From: Dryas octopetala | Taxonomy: Eukaryota; Streptophyta; Magnoliopsida; Rosales; Rosaceae | Assembly (NCBI GenBank): GCA_963921425.1 | Contig: OY992840.1 | Span: forward strand, 9,426,501-9,490,500 | DNA length: 64,000 nucleotides | Direction of reading: 5' to 3' | Shown: positions 1 to 11,519 of the stretch, piece after piece | How positions within the stretch are numbered: position 1 is the first letter of the stretch | How the letters are laid out: each line of letters opens with the position of its first letter | Notes under the pieces: generated by a model | What the model saw: the letters and a program-made list of their open reading frames with translations, nothing else | The model's database searches: none | Told to the model about the DNA's origin: nothing | Program-made: the position numbers and the translations under genes

Positions 1-1332
1 TAGAAAAATTATCATATGTAATTATTAAATTACGTGACGTAATAATAATTGTACATTTAACATAATTTGTTTGTTAGATTCAAATTATTACATCAATATA
101 TCATGTTGTGATATTGGTGCAAAGAAAAATTTATACCCCTAGTCCCACCCCAAGCATGTAAAAAAGTGCGACCCATAAGGTAGGGTCCGTGTCCGTGGGA
201 TATTTGTAAGCCCATGAAAAGATGTAGTTGTAATAAAGGAAAAATACGTTTTTGGTCCTTGTATTTTGACTTAAAAACAGATTTGTTCTTTGTGGTTAAA
301 TCTGTTAGCAATTTTAGTACATTTGTCAAAATCCGTTTTTAGAACTGTTAAAGTTTGCACTTGCCACATTCATGCAGGGGCAATTATGACTTTTTCCTCT
401 AACCCAACCATTAACCTCTAACTTAATTAATTTTTCAAAATGGTTTTCTTATGAATTAATTTAACTTTTTAATTGAAGCATTGGACTTTCCATTCTCTCT
501 CCTCCAAGGCTCCAATCACTCCCGAAATCGCAAACTTCAATTGCTCCCTCGTCTTTTCTGGAAATCAGATGGGCTTCTTGCTACTACACAATTCATAGAA
601 ATCGATGGAAGCACAAAAAAGCTCTTGTCATTTGCCCAAAAATAAAGAAAAAAGAAAAAGATTTGTCATAGATATCCATTCTCAAACAAGAACATATATT
701 TGAACCAAAATTCATTATTTTGTCATCAATGATCTTTAGTGTATCAAAGATCCATTTTCCTTGTAATGCCAAGCAAGCCATTTGGGTGTTCAATGGATCC
801 TAAAAAATTTGAAATTTACTGTTATCAACTTTTCATCCAAGTTGGACTTTTTTGAGCAAGGTGTCCTTCAGAAGGACTTTGAACATTTGTTGGATCTGCC
901 ATCGAAAATAAAGGAAAGATTTTTTATTTTTTATTTTGTAAAAGTTAATACAAATCACCAATCCTTTCACCTTCATCTTCTCAATTTTCAAAACTCCAAA
1001 TTTTCACTTACATAAATCATCTAATAAATTATATATAAGACTGGAATTCATTAGTAATGTTGACAAGAATTGAATAATAAATTATCATTTCTCAAATTTG
1101 TTGAACAGAGGGCTTTAGGGAAGGAGATAGAGCCCCAATCTTTCTCAAAAGAGGAACCATAGCGAACCCACAAAAGTTCCAAACCCAAATCATTGACATT
1201 AAAGCTTCATATGGACATACCCAGAATATCGTATGTCATCTTCGTACATCCTTTAAATTCACAACCGTTCGTTCATCACATCTTTCTATGCGTTCTCATC
1301 ATCGATCTCTAAGTCGTTCTTATCATGAAAAT
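1..1332. other. AT-rich intergenic stretch, no gene seen
   Basis: No open frame here resembles a known protein. Bases 235-400 read like one end of an old transposon (a ttttggtccttgtattttga type terminus, common on plant Mutator-like elements), but I found no matching inverted partner. Bases 480-560 and 1100-1310 are slightly richer in G+C, without a readable product. The stretch ends at the target duplication of the hAT element. Confidence 0.5.
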
Positions 1333-2151
1333 CATGGGCGAATCTACGTTATGGGCTGCCTGGGCTGCAGCCCAGGTGATTTTTTTTTTTTTTAAGCCTA
1401 GTACCTATTTTCAGACAAAAAAAAAAAAGTCCAGATACCTATTTTTTATGTTTGTTGTGCATTAACCATCATTGTAGTCTTGTAGACCTGTAGTCACGTG
1501 AGATGTGGAAAGATTAACCAAAAAATAAATTTTTTTTTTTTTCTGCTGAACATTAAACAAAGAATTAATAAAGTTTCATAAAAAATTTGTTTACTTCTCC
1601 CTTTCCAATTCCCCCAATCCCCAAAAAGCAAAAGGGTCAAAATAGAAAAATTCAAAATATTTGATTCCATTACTACATTATGTCAATTATAGTGGAAACA
1701 CGGTTGGCAAAAGACTACCACTTGATTATTAGATTGATTTGTCTGGTGTTGAATCTTCATGTTTTTACATTAACGACAGAACGAGCATTTTCATCTATGA
1801 AGTTTATTAAAAATCGACTTCAAAACAAGATAGAAGATAAGTTTCTTGCTAATTATATGATCATCCATATTGAACGAGAATTTTCTAATAGTATCGATAA
1901 TTGATATTTTTACTTGGTGAAGAAATGTATGGCCCAACTTAGATAGTCTTTCTATAATATTTGCATTGCATGTTTAATTAATTGTTGTTATGCTATCTTT
2001 TTTGTGTGTAGTTTTTTATGTTTAGATATGCATTTTGATGGGTAAGGCTCATTACGTCCCCCCTAATTATGTGTAACTTTTATTTTATGACAAAAATATT
2101 TGGTAAGCTAAGTTTAGCCCAGTCTACTTAGAAAACCTGGATTCGCCCATG
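1333..2151 (+). mobile_element. Deletion-derived hAT DNA transposon with intact ends
   Basis: Both ends are visible: CATGGGCGAATC at 1333 and its reverse complement GATTCGCCCATG ending at 2151. They are flanked by an exact 8-bp direct repeat, ATGAAAAT, at 1325-1332 and 2152-2159. An 8-bp target duplication is diagnostic of the hAT superfamily. A full autonomous hAT element is 3-5 kb; this one is 819 bp and keeps only the 3' end of the transposase gene (about 1680-1904), so it is an internally deleted, non-autonomous copy. Poly-T and poly-A runs lie near 1380 and 1420. The clean duplication argues for a fairly recent insertion. Confidence 0.9.
1680..1904 (+). pseudogene. hAT transposase C-terminal dimerisation domain, remnant
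   Basis: The frame encodes 74 residues ending at a natural stop. Its middle, TTERAFSSMKFIKNRLQNKI, followed by EDKFLANYMIIHIEREF, is the signature of the hAT family C-terminal dimerisation region, as in plant ZMYM1-like or TTF-type transposases. The upstream residues (YHLIIRLICLVLNLHVFTL) match the helix that normally precedes it. The BED zinc finger and the RNase H-like catalytic core are absent, so no active transposase can be made. The methionine at 1680 is only the first in-frame ATG of the fragment; the true start was lost with the deletion. The fragment lies inside the 1333-2151 element and in its orientation. Confidence 0.88.
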
Positions 2152-2159
2152 ATGAAAAT

Positions 2160-3009
2160 GAACTAGAGCTTTTACTTGTTTTGGCCTGAAATGCCAATTA
2201 GATTTTTTGTTTGGTTTTTGTCCGTAAAATAGACCTAAAATTTAGATAAGAGTTAATTATAGTAACAATCGGTGAATTTTATTACAAGTTTTACTTGAGT
2301 TTGCAAACTTTACTTTTAGATTTTTGAGTTCACAAACATTTTCACATTACCCACGCTTCGTCTATTTTTTTTGTAAATTACCGTCAAATGATGTGACAAA
2401 GGGGGGCAGAAGCATTGAATTATTCAAAATCAGCTTGATAAAAGTATTTGAACTTTTTAATTGAAATTTTTAGCTGCATAAATTATTCTATTTGCTTGAT
2501 AAAGTCATAAAACACATATCGCGGCCAAAAAAAGCTTGATGAAATACATATAACATTAATGAAGTGAAACGACGGCGTTGAGGTGGAAGGTTAGTAACGT
2601 AAATTAACTTCATATCACCTTTTTTTTTTTTTTGGGTAGAAGTGTAGAACCTCATATCACCTTTGCTTATATGGTTTTGGGAACCGCGTGCGCAGTCCGC
2701 TACAAAATGAGACAATGACTTCATTGAGAGGAAGCCCAAGAAAAAAAAAAACCGAGATTTTATGGATGAAAACGACATCATCAAAATGAGTGGTTCAGAT
2801 TAAAAGTGAACTTTCAGACCAAAACCCGATACCGAGTCCCAACGCTCCTTGTAGCGCGTACAAACACGCTGCGATCAAAACTCATTCAAACTCACTGTCC
2901 AGCTCTGGGTGTGTTGCGTGTTTTTACGTGTACCTTGAGTGCGTGGGCCTGTGCAGATTGTCGTTGTAGTCTTTGCCAAAAATGGCGGCGATGTGTTAAA
3001 TCGGTTTAC
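2160..3009. other. Intergenic stretch without recognisable gene
   Basis: AT-rich to about 2800, then a more G+C-balanced tract (2806-3009) with many stop codons in all frames. That tract may belong to the same broken gene as the exon-like frame at 3013-3222. Nothing else identifiable was seen. Confidence 0.4.
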
Positions 3010-3012
3010 TGA

Positions 3013-3222
3013 GTTACCCTCGGTAACTCAGGCTGGAAAAGTGGGGACTTAGTTGCCATTTTGGGAAAAGGTGTTGTTGCCCTTTATGGCTCTTACTTGT
3101 TTTCTTGTTCCTTAAATCAGAGGGCTTCTGGTCCAGGTGAAAATAGTAACCTAAGTCTTGTCCAGCTTGGAACTGCTGGTCCGCACATGTACAAGGATGT
3201 CAAGCAACTTCTCAAGTCTTAA
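3013..3222 (+). pseudogene. Possible orphan terminal exon, unidentified
   Basis: After an in-frame stop at 3010-3012 a frame stays open to a TAA at 3220-3222. Its last 33 residues, from 3121, run RASGPGENSNLSLVQLGTAG and then PHMYKDVKQLLKS, which has the composition of a real protein C-terminus. The 3121 start directly follows a T-rich tract ending CAG (3100-3120), like a splice acceptor. Upstream residues GDLVAILGKGVVALYGSY (from 3043) are in the same frame. No initiating exon was found within 1 kb, and the palindrome GAGTTACC-ctc-GGTAACTC (3011-3029) lies just ahead. I do not recognise the family. It may be the tail of a broken or captured gene, or chance. Confidence 0.3.
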
Positions 3223-3868
3223 ACAGTTGAACCAATGAATCCAACCATTGGATGGACTATTCACTTTAATCTGCTTTTTTGTTTTTTGTTTTTTGTTTTT
3301 TGACTATTTGACTGCATGATTGACTAGAAAAAAAATATAAACTAATTTATATATCCACCAACATAGACACTATCATTTTTGAGCTTGCCAAAAAATTACC
3401 TTTTTCATTTATATTGGAAAACAATTACTTCTTAAGGTCTTATATAGAAAATAAAGAAAAGATTTTATCGATAGATACTCCGCACACTCTTATGCATGGA
3501 AAAGAAGAATACTAATAACGAATTTTCTTAAGTTGGCCAAAAAAAAAAATAATGATTTTCTTAAACAATAGAGTTTTGAAATAAATATAGACGTTTGAGT
3601 AGGGTTTAGAGAGAATAATTAGAAAAACTTAATAAAAATGACAATTTTAATGAGGTGCATACACTCTTATTTTGAAAAGTTAAGCGAGCGGGAGAAATCC
3701 TCTTCTCTTAGTTGATGCTAATCGATTGAGTAGTCAAAAAAAGCTTGTTTTCCCGTGTTTTTTAATAGGAATTGGTAAAAAAAATCCCTATAAGTAAGGA
3801 TTTGGAAGCTCATAAGCAAGAGTCACTATAGTTGCGGGGAGCTAGTCCCGTAACTGCGAGCAGTTCGA
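3223..3868. other. Intergenic, AT-rich
   Basis: A short (TTTTTG)n-like run sits at 3276-3300. No gene or clear element ends were seen before the Tourist-like MITE. Confidence 0.4.
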
Positions 3869-3871
3869 TTA

Positions 3872-4316
3872 GGGTGCGTTTGGTAATGTTTTATAAAATG
3901 GCTTTACATTTTACAAATTCAAAAAATGACAAAAATGCGTTTGGTTGCCATTTTGAGAAAACAGTTTTTGAAAAACACAAAATATAATTTCTAGTATACA
4001 GTGTAAATTTAGAAAACGATTAAATGATATTTTCAATGAATTTAGAAAATATAGAAAATACGGATACAAATTAAAAAAATGAAAAAACATGTGATCTGCA
4101 CCTCTTCCCCACCTAACCAGACCCACCTCCGGCGGCAGCCCTACCCCCCGCCGCTGCCCACCTCACCCATCTCTCTTCATCTCTCTTATATTCCTCTATT
4201 TCTTTCTCTCTCTACCCATCTCTCAAAATATATACTTTGTAATTCCTCTATAGTTTCCAATTCTCGCTTCAATAAACGGATCAAGACTTCTCATAACATC
4301 CATAACAGACGGGCCC
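3872..4316. mobile_element. Tourist-like (PIF/Harbinger) MITE
   Basis: The left end reads GGGTGCGTTTGGTAATG and the right end, in reverse complement, GGGCCCGTCTGTTATGG. These are the imperfect inverted ends typical of Tourist MITEs, whose consensus resembles GGGNCYGTTTGGTT. A TTA trinucleotide flanks both sides (3869-3871 and 4317-4319), matching the 3-bp TTA/TAA target duplication of PIF/Harbinger elements. The element is 445 bp. The C-rich segment at 4100-4210 is non-coding. The open frames over it are not genes. Confidence 0.7.
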
Positions 4317-4319
4317 TTA

Positions 4320-4965
4320 CAATTTTAACTTTTTTGAATTGTGAAATGACCAAAATATTAAAAGTCAAGGTCGAGACTAGAGTTGGTTGAACGAATGCAT
4401 ATAAGAGCTTAGAGCCAAATTATGGTTGAGTGTACATATTTACATGAGGGTAATTTAGTTTTTTTTTTTTTTTTTTTAAATCTAAAGTTAAATTAAATTG
4501 TTAACTTTTCAAAACAAAGATAGACGTTGTAGGTATCTCCGTATCTCATTAAAGTAAGTTATTTCCATGAAGTTTCTCAATAATAGGCTTGCTTGTTTTC
4601 ATAATTATTCGATAGAATAAAATAGTCATTTCATTGTAACATGTTAATTAGATGCTAAAATAAGAAATCTACTTTAAGGATGAACCATTGCACACAAGTG
4701 TATGAAAATGGAGGAGATTGATATTTGAAAAGAGCTTTAGCACCAGGTAGTAATGTCTAGTCAAAAGGTCTCCATATGGTTAAATTAGGTAAGGAGGAGC
4801 AAAAAAGCTAAAAGGACTAACAATTGCTCTTTAGATATAGTTACCTTTTACTAGTTTGGAGGCACCACTGATCTCCTAGTTTCACACTTAATTTCACTAG
4901 GGTATAACTTTGGATTGGTGTCCTCTTATTAATAATTATAGCATTAAACATTGCACCAAAAACAC
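4320..4965. other. Intergenic, no gene
   Basis: AT-rich sequence with a poly-T run at 4459-4477. Nothing recognised. Confidence 0.4.
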
Positions 4966-4969
4966 ACCC

Positions 4970-5240
4970 TCTAAAGTGCAAATTTTTTTAGCATTTAATC
5001 CAAAATCAATAACTAATAGGTTTATTTTATGTGGATAAATTTGGCTAATGTGAGAGTACGTGTGGTTATTGTGCTTAGCACATGGATATATTGCATGTGT
5101 TCTACTACCATGAAAAAAATTGAAGCATTTAATTCAAAACCAATTGACAATAAATGAAAATCAATCCAACCAAAACCCTACGTTAAGTTATGTAAAACTT
5201 TACTTCCTCAATATGAGATACTACTCTCAATTCATAGTGC
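4970..5240. repeat. LTR-like dispersed repeat remnant (family 2)
   Basis: Phrases such as gcatttaatccaaaatcaat and gcatttaattcaaaaccaat occur twice, about 130 bp apart. Related sequence appears at 8440-8720, 41630-42040 and 62850-62940. The layout of two short related arms around a middle that mentions acatggata resembles a miniature LTR element, but ends and target duplications are not clear. Confidence 0.35.
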
Positions 5241-5289
5241 GCGCAGCCATTCATTCGAAGAAAATGAAAGCCAACAATATATATATATA

Positions 5290-5665
5290 TATATAGTAAC
5301 GATCACTCACTTACCATATAGCAGGGAATTTCCCGCTCACCTAACCACCCAGCAATGAATTTTAATAATCGAAACCGTCCATATTTTAGAGCATAATTCA
5401 AATATCACCCTTGTAAAAAATCAGCCAAATCGAAAATTGTTTAGCCAGTGTATTACTGTCAACATCATTTCAACCTTATATGACGAATTGTATTTGTTTG
5501 CAAAGTTTAGAGGACCAAACAATTATAGATTTAGCTGATTTTTTACATGGACGACCCTTAAAGATGGACCTAAAAAATAGATGATCCCGATCATTAAATT
5601 CTCAGCTCTATGGTGATCAAGCAGGAAATTCCCCGCTCTATGATGAGCAAGTGATCATTTATATG
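5290..5665. mobile_element. Foldback MITE sharing the common core, end type C
   Basis: The inverted ends contain the phrase gggaatttcccgctcac (5325) and its counterpart gcaggaaattccccgctc (5620-5637). The inner part carries the core seen across the window: ccttgtaaaaaatcagccaa with aatcg on the left (5410-5440) and gatttagctgattttttaca on the right (5530-5549). It is inserted in TA-repeat DNA (5277-5296 before it). The end type matches 61170-61640. Confidence 0.65.
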
Positions 5666-5689
5666 TGCATATATATATATATATATATA

Positions 5690-6095
5690 CAAGAATGCTC
5701 TAAAACTAACTAGTTAGTAAAATAATACAAAACTAACCACCCTGTTGGGCCCACTGCACAATGTGATTTCAAAATCCGAACCATTTATTTTTTAGGCCCT
5801 ACTTCAAAGATCATTCCTGTAAAAAATCTTTAAAATCGAAAGTCATTTAGCCATTTGATTATAATAACAACTATTTCTATGCTTTTATCGAAAATATTGA
5901 TCGTCTATTTATTTAATCTCAATTATATGATTATATGATTTTCGATTTAGTTAATTTTTTGCAATAATGATCATTGAAGTATGGCCTAAATAATTGATGG
6001 TTTGGATTATGAGATTAGTGATATGGTGGGCCCAAAAGCATGGTTAGCTTCGTATTAACTGGCTAACTGGTTAGCTTTAGAGCACTCCTCTATAT
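5690..6095. mobile_element. Foldback MITE sharing the common core, end type B
   Basis: The left arm begins near gaatgctctaaaactaacta and the right arm ends ggttagctttagagcactcc, imperfect inverted repeats. The arms hold the shared core (tgtaaaaaatctttaaaatc / gattttcgatttagttaatt). Both sides are (TA)n runs (5669-5689 and about 6093-6106). The same end type occurs at 38815-39225 and, as one arm only, at 45990-46195. Confidence 0.7.
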
Positions 6096-6109
6096 ATATA
6101 TATATTTGT

Positions 6110-8435
6110 TTGCAAACATGATGAAACCTGCAAATTAAGGCTAGCTATGAGCCTATATATATATGAAGTAATTAAAAGATATAAGGTAATGCTTATAGTT
6201 ATCGGATGTCTTATGTTGCTACAAATCTAGATCACATGATTTAGTAAGAATCAACTTAATTAATAATTTATATTGATAGTTTGGCAAAATAAAATTTTCA
6301 AAAAGATTATATATGTATAGTACTGGTGGATACATATATAGGTTGAGAATTGAATACTGATCTAGTGAAAAAATTGAAGTTACTTTCTTCTTCTTCATAA
6401 TTAGTTTTCATTAATTAAGTGTCACGAACTGTGTTTTTTAATCTATATATGAGGTAACGTATTCGGATTGCCATATAAAGATGAGCACTGTAATGTGATT
6501 GTGTGTGTGGGACTGCAATATCTGTAAGTCTGATGGCAAGAGGACTCGCTGTTCTATATATAGACATACATGATATGCCTTTAGCTTTTTGAAATTAATA
6601 CACATTACAACCCAATAATGAAAGTTGTGAGTAATGTGTGCTAGCTTGTAGTACTATTTCTTGAAAGTGAACAAATATATATACATATATGCATGAGAAT
6701 TGCACTGATAAAAACTAGCGACAAGTTGTCAAATTTGGAACTAATTTAAATTGGAAGATTTCTAGCTTTATTTAATTGGTCTTTGGTTGGGCATTATTGG
6801 ATTCACACACACCAAACCGAAGGTGCAACCCCATCAAAAGCTAAGCTCTGGCAGCTGACGCAACAACCCAATTTGTTTAATGGGTTATTGTGTCCCCCTT
6901 TTTCTGAATCCTAATGGGTCATTTAGACAGACAATAACCCATAATTCTATGATCTAGTAGGACATGCATGAAACCCTAACTATTCTATCAGCTATTAAGT
7001 AGTATTTTTTCTATTAGAAGACTCTAATGCTAGAAAATAAATGTGAGATGTAAATAAGCATTTGAACACTAAGGCACGTTTAAAATTGAGCGTTTGAATG
7101 GTTAAATCTTGTTTTTAATTATCTTGCATTCAACATCCTACATTAGAGAAAAATTCATTTTTACCGTTTTTCATGGAATTTTTTTTTTCTTTGAAGATGA
7201 ATTTCAAACACAGACACAAACTGCACGTACAGGTACACTTTGACTGTACTTGTTTTGAATGCAAGTCTTTGTACGTTTAGAATTATTTGCTATTCTCAGA
7301 ACAATAAAAGACTCCATTGCATGCATGATCGGGTTCATGGGGTTGTATGGCTCCAAGAGGTGTTACACTGTTACCTTGTGGTCTATGTGCGTTTGAGAAA
7401 AGAGATTTTTTGGGTATATGTGTGGAAGGGATGAGAGGGGGACATGCCTTGGTCTAGTGTTTTATGAATATATTGTTTAGGAAAACCATGATTTGGACAT
7501 GTCAGGATGAAGCCTCAGTTTTTATATCCAGCCCCATGTGATCCCTAACATTACAATTACACTTTTCATTTTATCAAGTGGAAAATGACACAGCTCAATC
7601 CCTCTTTGCCCCCACCTATGTTTGTTTTTTTTTTTTTTTTTTTTATATTTTATTTTCCCCTTGGTGTATAATTAATTTGTTTATCATGGGCTGCAATTTA
7701 ATTAGGTCCCCTCACTGAGTCACTGTGCCGGCCCCCCCATCTTGATTTGGGTTTGTGAGATTTGAATTAATAGAAGGATGATATGTTCTTGGCACGTCTC
7801 AATGTGTTTGTACGTGAAAGAAAATGAATACATGAAATATGATCACTTAGAAATGGGAGTACGTTGAATATCTGACCATATCTTCCTCATTGGCCACAAA
7901 TTTTGAGAGGGAATTCAATCCAATTAAAGCATGCACCATCTAATTATCTAAATTAAACCTAGTCCAATTTAGTTTAATTTACTATTTACCAAAATATAAA
8001 AATTTGGAGATCAGAGACGGTTTCATGTGTTTCCATTCCATAACTACTCATCACGCATTATGATTATGAGAAAATGATGTATCCGTACGCTTTGTTTTGG
8101 GGAAGATTTTTTCCACATTGCCTCATTTAATTTCTCTCTTCATCATTATGTTGATTCAATTGACTGGTGGGTGCCATCAGCCATGTTCTTTCCTCTACTC
8201 TCAAGGCAAGTTGGGCAAACTAAACCAGAGCAATTATATACCACGATTCTCCTATTCACCAAACAGGAGCATGAAACTGGAAGAAAAAAATAAGTAATTA
8301 AACGTACTTAAGCAATGAAACAACCATAACTCAATAGTCATCACCCAATTCAATAATCCCAAAATATTAATTGTGATATTAATCACTACAAAATAATTGC
8401 TTGTATGAGTGTGGTTGCTTCATCCTTCTTGTCAA
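6110..8435. other. Long intergenic stretch, no gene recognised
   Basis: About 2.3 kb of AT-rich sequence. It contains TA-rich tracts (6155-6165, 6560, 6680), a poly-T run at 7627-7644 and several short open frames (for example 7240-7434 and 8097-8297) with no family resemblance. I saw no exon series, tRNA or microRNA stem that I recognise. Confidence 0.45.
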
Positions 8436-8439
8436 ATTA

Positions 8440-8720
8440 AAGTAATTCAAGAAACCCCTTATCAAGGCTTCATTTTCCCAATGTCTCACTACGACGTCAT
8501 TTAAGCTAAATACATGGACAATTATTTGAGCAACGTGGGGGCATGTTTGACCATTTAACTTGACATGTGGATAACCTGCACTTATATACTATGAAGATCA
8601 ATTGAAGAATCTAATCCAAAACCAATTAAAAATAGATAAACAGACCTAATACCATACATTCTATTATACAAGCTTTATTTTCCCAATGTAATCTTCAACT
8701 CTCAACAAATTAATCTAATG
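8440..8720. repeat. LTR-like dispersed repeat remnant (family 2)
   Basis: Two related arms (8462-8490 and 8675-8700, both with cttcattttcccaatgt or a close variant) flank a middle containing acatggaca, ccatttaacttgacatgtgg and ataacctgca. The middle matches 41810-41875 in the same order. Interpreted as a decayed miniature LTR element. Confidence 0.35.
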
Positions 8721-8830
8721 GTAAAAATGCTTTTGACCTAGTACTAGAAAAGTTAACAAGATTTTAAAAGTGTATATAAATGTCAAATTTGTTTAAGGGA
8801 GAATTTTTCATTATAGTCATTTGACTCTTA

Positions 8831-9135
8831 GGTCTTGTTTGATGTATGTGATTGAAGTGAATAGGTTAAATAACTAGATTTATGTGTATTTAATGAAAAA
8901 AATGGAGGATGTCTTCTAACTTGAAGGAAAAAGATGGATTAGCTGTAAGGAAAAACTATCCCCACTTATATATTCCACAATTTTCGGGAGGATATGTAAG
9001 GATATATAAGTATTTCCTAATAATTAATTCATTTTTTTCTTATTTTTTCTCTTCAAGTTAAATTTTTTTTTTTTGAATACACATAAATCTAGCATTTTAA
9101 TTTATTCAATCCAGTCTTACGCATAAAAGGTGACC
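8831..9135. mobile_element. Tourist-like MITE
   Basis: The left end GGTCTTGTTTGATGTATG and the right end in reverse complement GGTCACCTTTTATGCG begin inverted arms that continue as ctagatttatgtgtatt on both sides (8874 and, inverted, near 9090). TTA flanks each end (8828-8830, 9136-9138). The length is 305 bp. Ends and the 3-bp duplication fit PIF/Harbinger-type MITEs. No coding capacity. Confidence 0.65.
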
Positions 9136-9139
9136 TTAA

Positions 9140-9505
9140 AGATTTATCACAGTGCTTGTAAGTCCTACCCCATGAGAAACATTGCACAACTGTAATGTAC
9201 ATTAACCCAAAGGATCATATAATTCAATGCTTCTCGTTTCTTTTACAAGAAGTTCAAGTCAGACAGGGACTTGTTTCTGAAAAGAGTGGGCATTACTAGC
9301 TAGCTCAACAAACACAAAGATATAAAGAGCCCAATATGGTGAATGAACCTCAAGCTTTATATAAGTTCGACGGGCCAGCCTGTAAAGTTTAAATCCATAT
9401 ATTTGGTGGCAGATTTGACCATTGCTTAATACAATTGGGCTGCTTTTCAGACCCCTATATTTTCTTGCAAAACATTGGTTAGTAGTGGAGAAGGATTTAT
9501 GATAC
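9140..9505. other. Intergenic, no gene
   Basis: A minus-strand frame of 86 codons (9519-9259) has no family resemblance and overlaps an element end. Nothing else was seen. Confidence 0.35.
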
Positions 9506-9509
9506 CATA

Positions 9510-9820
9510 TTTTACACAAGTTTTTAATGAGGCTATTTTATATAAGATTTTAATGATCTGAATTGTCTATTTTTTAGGTTTTTATTAAAAAATCATCCTT
9601 GTAAAAAATTAGATAAATCGAAAATCATTTACGTATAAAGATTAAATGGTCAATATTTCAAGTGTTTATTTTGTTGACGATTTAATTTTTGTATGTAAAT
9701 AGTTTTCGATTTATTTGATTTTTTGCAAGAATGATCCTTTTAATAAAGACCTAAAAATTAGACGATTCGGATTGTTGAAATCCTATATAAAATAGGCCCC
9801 ATTAAAAACTTGTATAAAAA
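9510..9820. mobile_element. Foldback MITE sharing the common core, end type D
   Basis: The outer arm acaagtttttaatg, continuing aggctattttatataag, is mirrored by ataaaataggccccattaaa and aacttgt at the right, giving inverted arms of about 45 bp. The core follows inside: ccttgtaaaaaattagataa on the left and gatttatttgattttttgca on the right. No coding capacity. Confidence 0.7.
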
Positions 9821-10355
9821 ATATAATGTCACGAATCCGCCCTCATTAGTATATATATATATATTATAGTTGTACTGTTGTAGTTATCGTGTTGAGAGAA
9901 AGAATCTCACACCCAAAAATTAAGGTATTGCATAATAGTCAATAAAGTGTTAGGTCTCTTAACCTGTCCTCACAACCAAATAGTTTCTTTATTTTCTTTC
10001 TAAATTTTGTAGATCTATTCCATTAACCTCAATGCCAATGCACTTTTCTCCACTGTTTCATACACATTGTAACTAATTCTTACAAACAGGCATGCAATAT
10101 GCTGGTAAAAAAAATTGTAAAGTAATAAGGGTCCATTTCTAACTTCTTTTGATAGCTTGTTGTCTATCATATTTATTTATTTTTATTATATTTGATAAAT
10201 CGAATTTTGAATCTATTATAATTGTAATTCATTACCACATCTTTTGCACACTCTCACAAGTAAGGCTAACCCCTAAGCCACCAAAATTTAGGAATATACA
10301 CTAGTTGGTAAACACTTGAGCCAAACTATCTTATGTCATGAGTCTTTCTCTTATA

Positions 10356-11118
10356 AGGATGCCCTCATTTTTTAAAAAGTGAGGGCAACTTAGTTAGAGC
10401 CTACTTTGGGATGTGGCTCAATAATCTAAGTCGTTCATATTTTACATAAGGGATTAATGTCATTTTGTTTCTCAGATTATTACACATATATCAGTTTGTT
10501 TTCCAGATTTCTAATTTGAAAAATTAAGGACCCTGACTTTTTCAATTTTGTCAATTGAGGTTATTCCGTTAATTTACACATTTTTCATCTAAAATGTCGG
10601 GATGATCAACCAAAATTTAGCTAGAAATAAAAGAGGAAAAAATGATAAGATCTAAATGAAAGGGACCATTTTGCCCTCAAAGATTTAGATGAAAAATGTG
10701 TAAATTGACGGAAGAATCTTAATTGACAAAATTGAAAAAGTCAGAGTCCTTAATTTTTCAAATTAGAAATTTATGGAGCAAACTGATACAAGTGTAATAG
10801 TCTGGCAAGAAAAATATTATTAATCCCTTTAGATAATCATTCAAGAATCATCTAAGTAAAAAAATCAATTAATTTGAAATTGTTTGACTATTTGACTATT
10901 TGATTATCATTATAATTATTTTTATATTTATTTGAAACTTTATATTAATCTACTTGTTTAATGATGATTAGATGAATAAATAATTTTAGATTTTGTTGAA
11001 TTTTATCAAAGTTGATTAGTGATGGTTAATCTTAAAAATATACGGTTTAAATTGTTAAATATATTATAGAGGTGGTCCGAAGGTGTGTCCTTACTTTTCT
11101 TAAAATAAGGGCACCCTC
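10356..11118. mobile_element. Foldback MITE (common core) split by a younger MITE
   Basis: The outer arms read aaggatgccctcattttt and gaggg at the left, and ccttacttttcttaaaataa and gggcacc at the right, as imperfect inverts. Diverged core sequence (gtaaaaaaatcaattaattt / gattttgttgaattttatca) lies on the right side of the insertion. The copy is interrupted at 10450-10827 by the Mutator-like MITE, so it is the older element. Confidence 0.5.
10450..10827. mobile_element. Mutator-like MITE with long inverted repeats
   Basis: The ends GGGATTAATGTCATT and, in reverse complement, GGGATTAATAATATT open inverted repeats about 150 bp long; both arms contain aaaaattaaggaccctgac or its one-base variant. 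The flanks are tttacataa (10441-10449) and tttagataa (10828-10836), an 8 of 9 match, as expected for the 9-bp duplication of Mutator-like elements. It is 378 bp, almost entirely stem, and non-coding. Confidence 0.8.
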
Positions 11119-11500
11119 GTTAGAAACTTAACCCTTTATGTGATTATGTGCTCAAATGTAAAAGAGGAATAAGAGAGGCATATTCTTACTCTTATTACAT
11201 ACTTCGTGCCACATTAACAGTGGTGCAGGAGCCATCACCATCATTAGATCACTTGCGTTCACTGAACGTGTTGATCAAGAAAACCAAGCATCTAATCTGA
11301 CGGCCCAGATTAAACTGGTGTAGGACCCATCAACACCGTTTCCCAAAAAAATCATAGCAACCATTGAAGAGCTTAGGTGAGCCCCGTTGGGCTCGATTGT
11401 AGTTGTGCCACGTATTCACTAACGGAAATGGACGGATAGACAGAAAACATGCCAGTTTTCCAATTATTTTAAAAAATTATAAAATTTAATGGATAAATAC
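11119..11500. other. ATG8 upstream region
   Basis: Non-coding DNA between the MITE and the ATG8 promoter. No motif beyond the TATA box could be supported. Confidence 0.4.
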
Positions 11501-11511
11501 AATATATATTA

Positions 11512-11519
11512 TATAAATA
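11512..11519 (+). promoter_or_regulatory. Putative TATA box of the ATG8 gene
   Basis: TATAAATA lies about 145 bases ahead of a plausible non-coding first exon that ends GAG at 11657, before a GT donor. Position and composition fit a core promoter. There is no transcript evidence. Confidence 0.45.
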
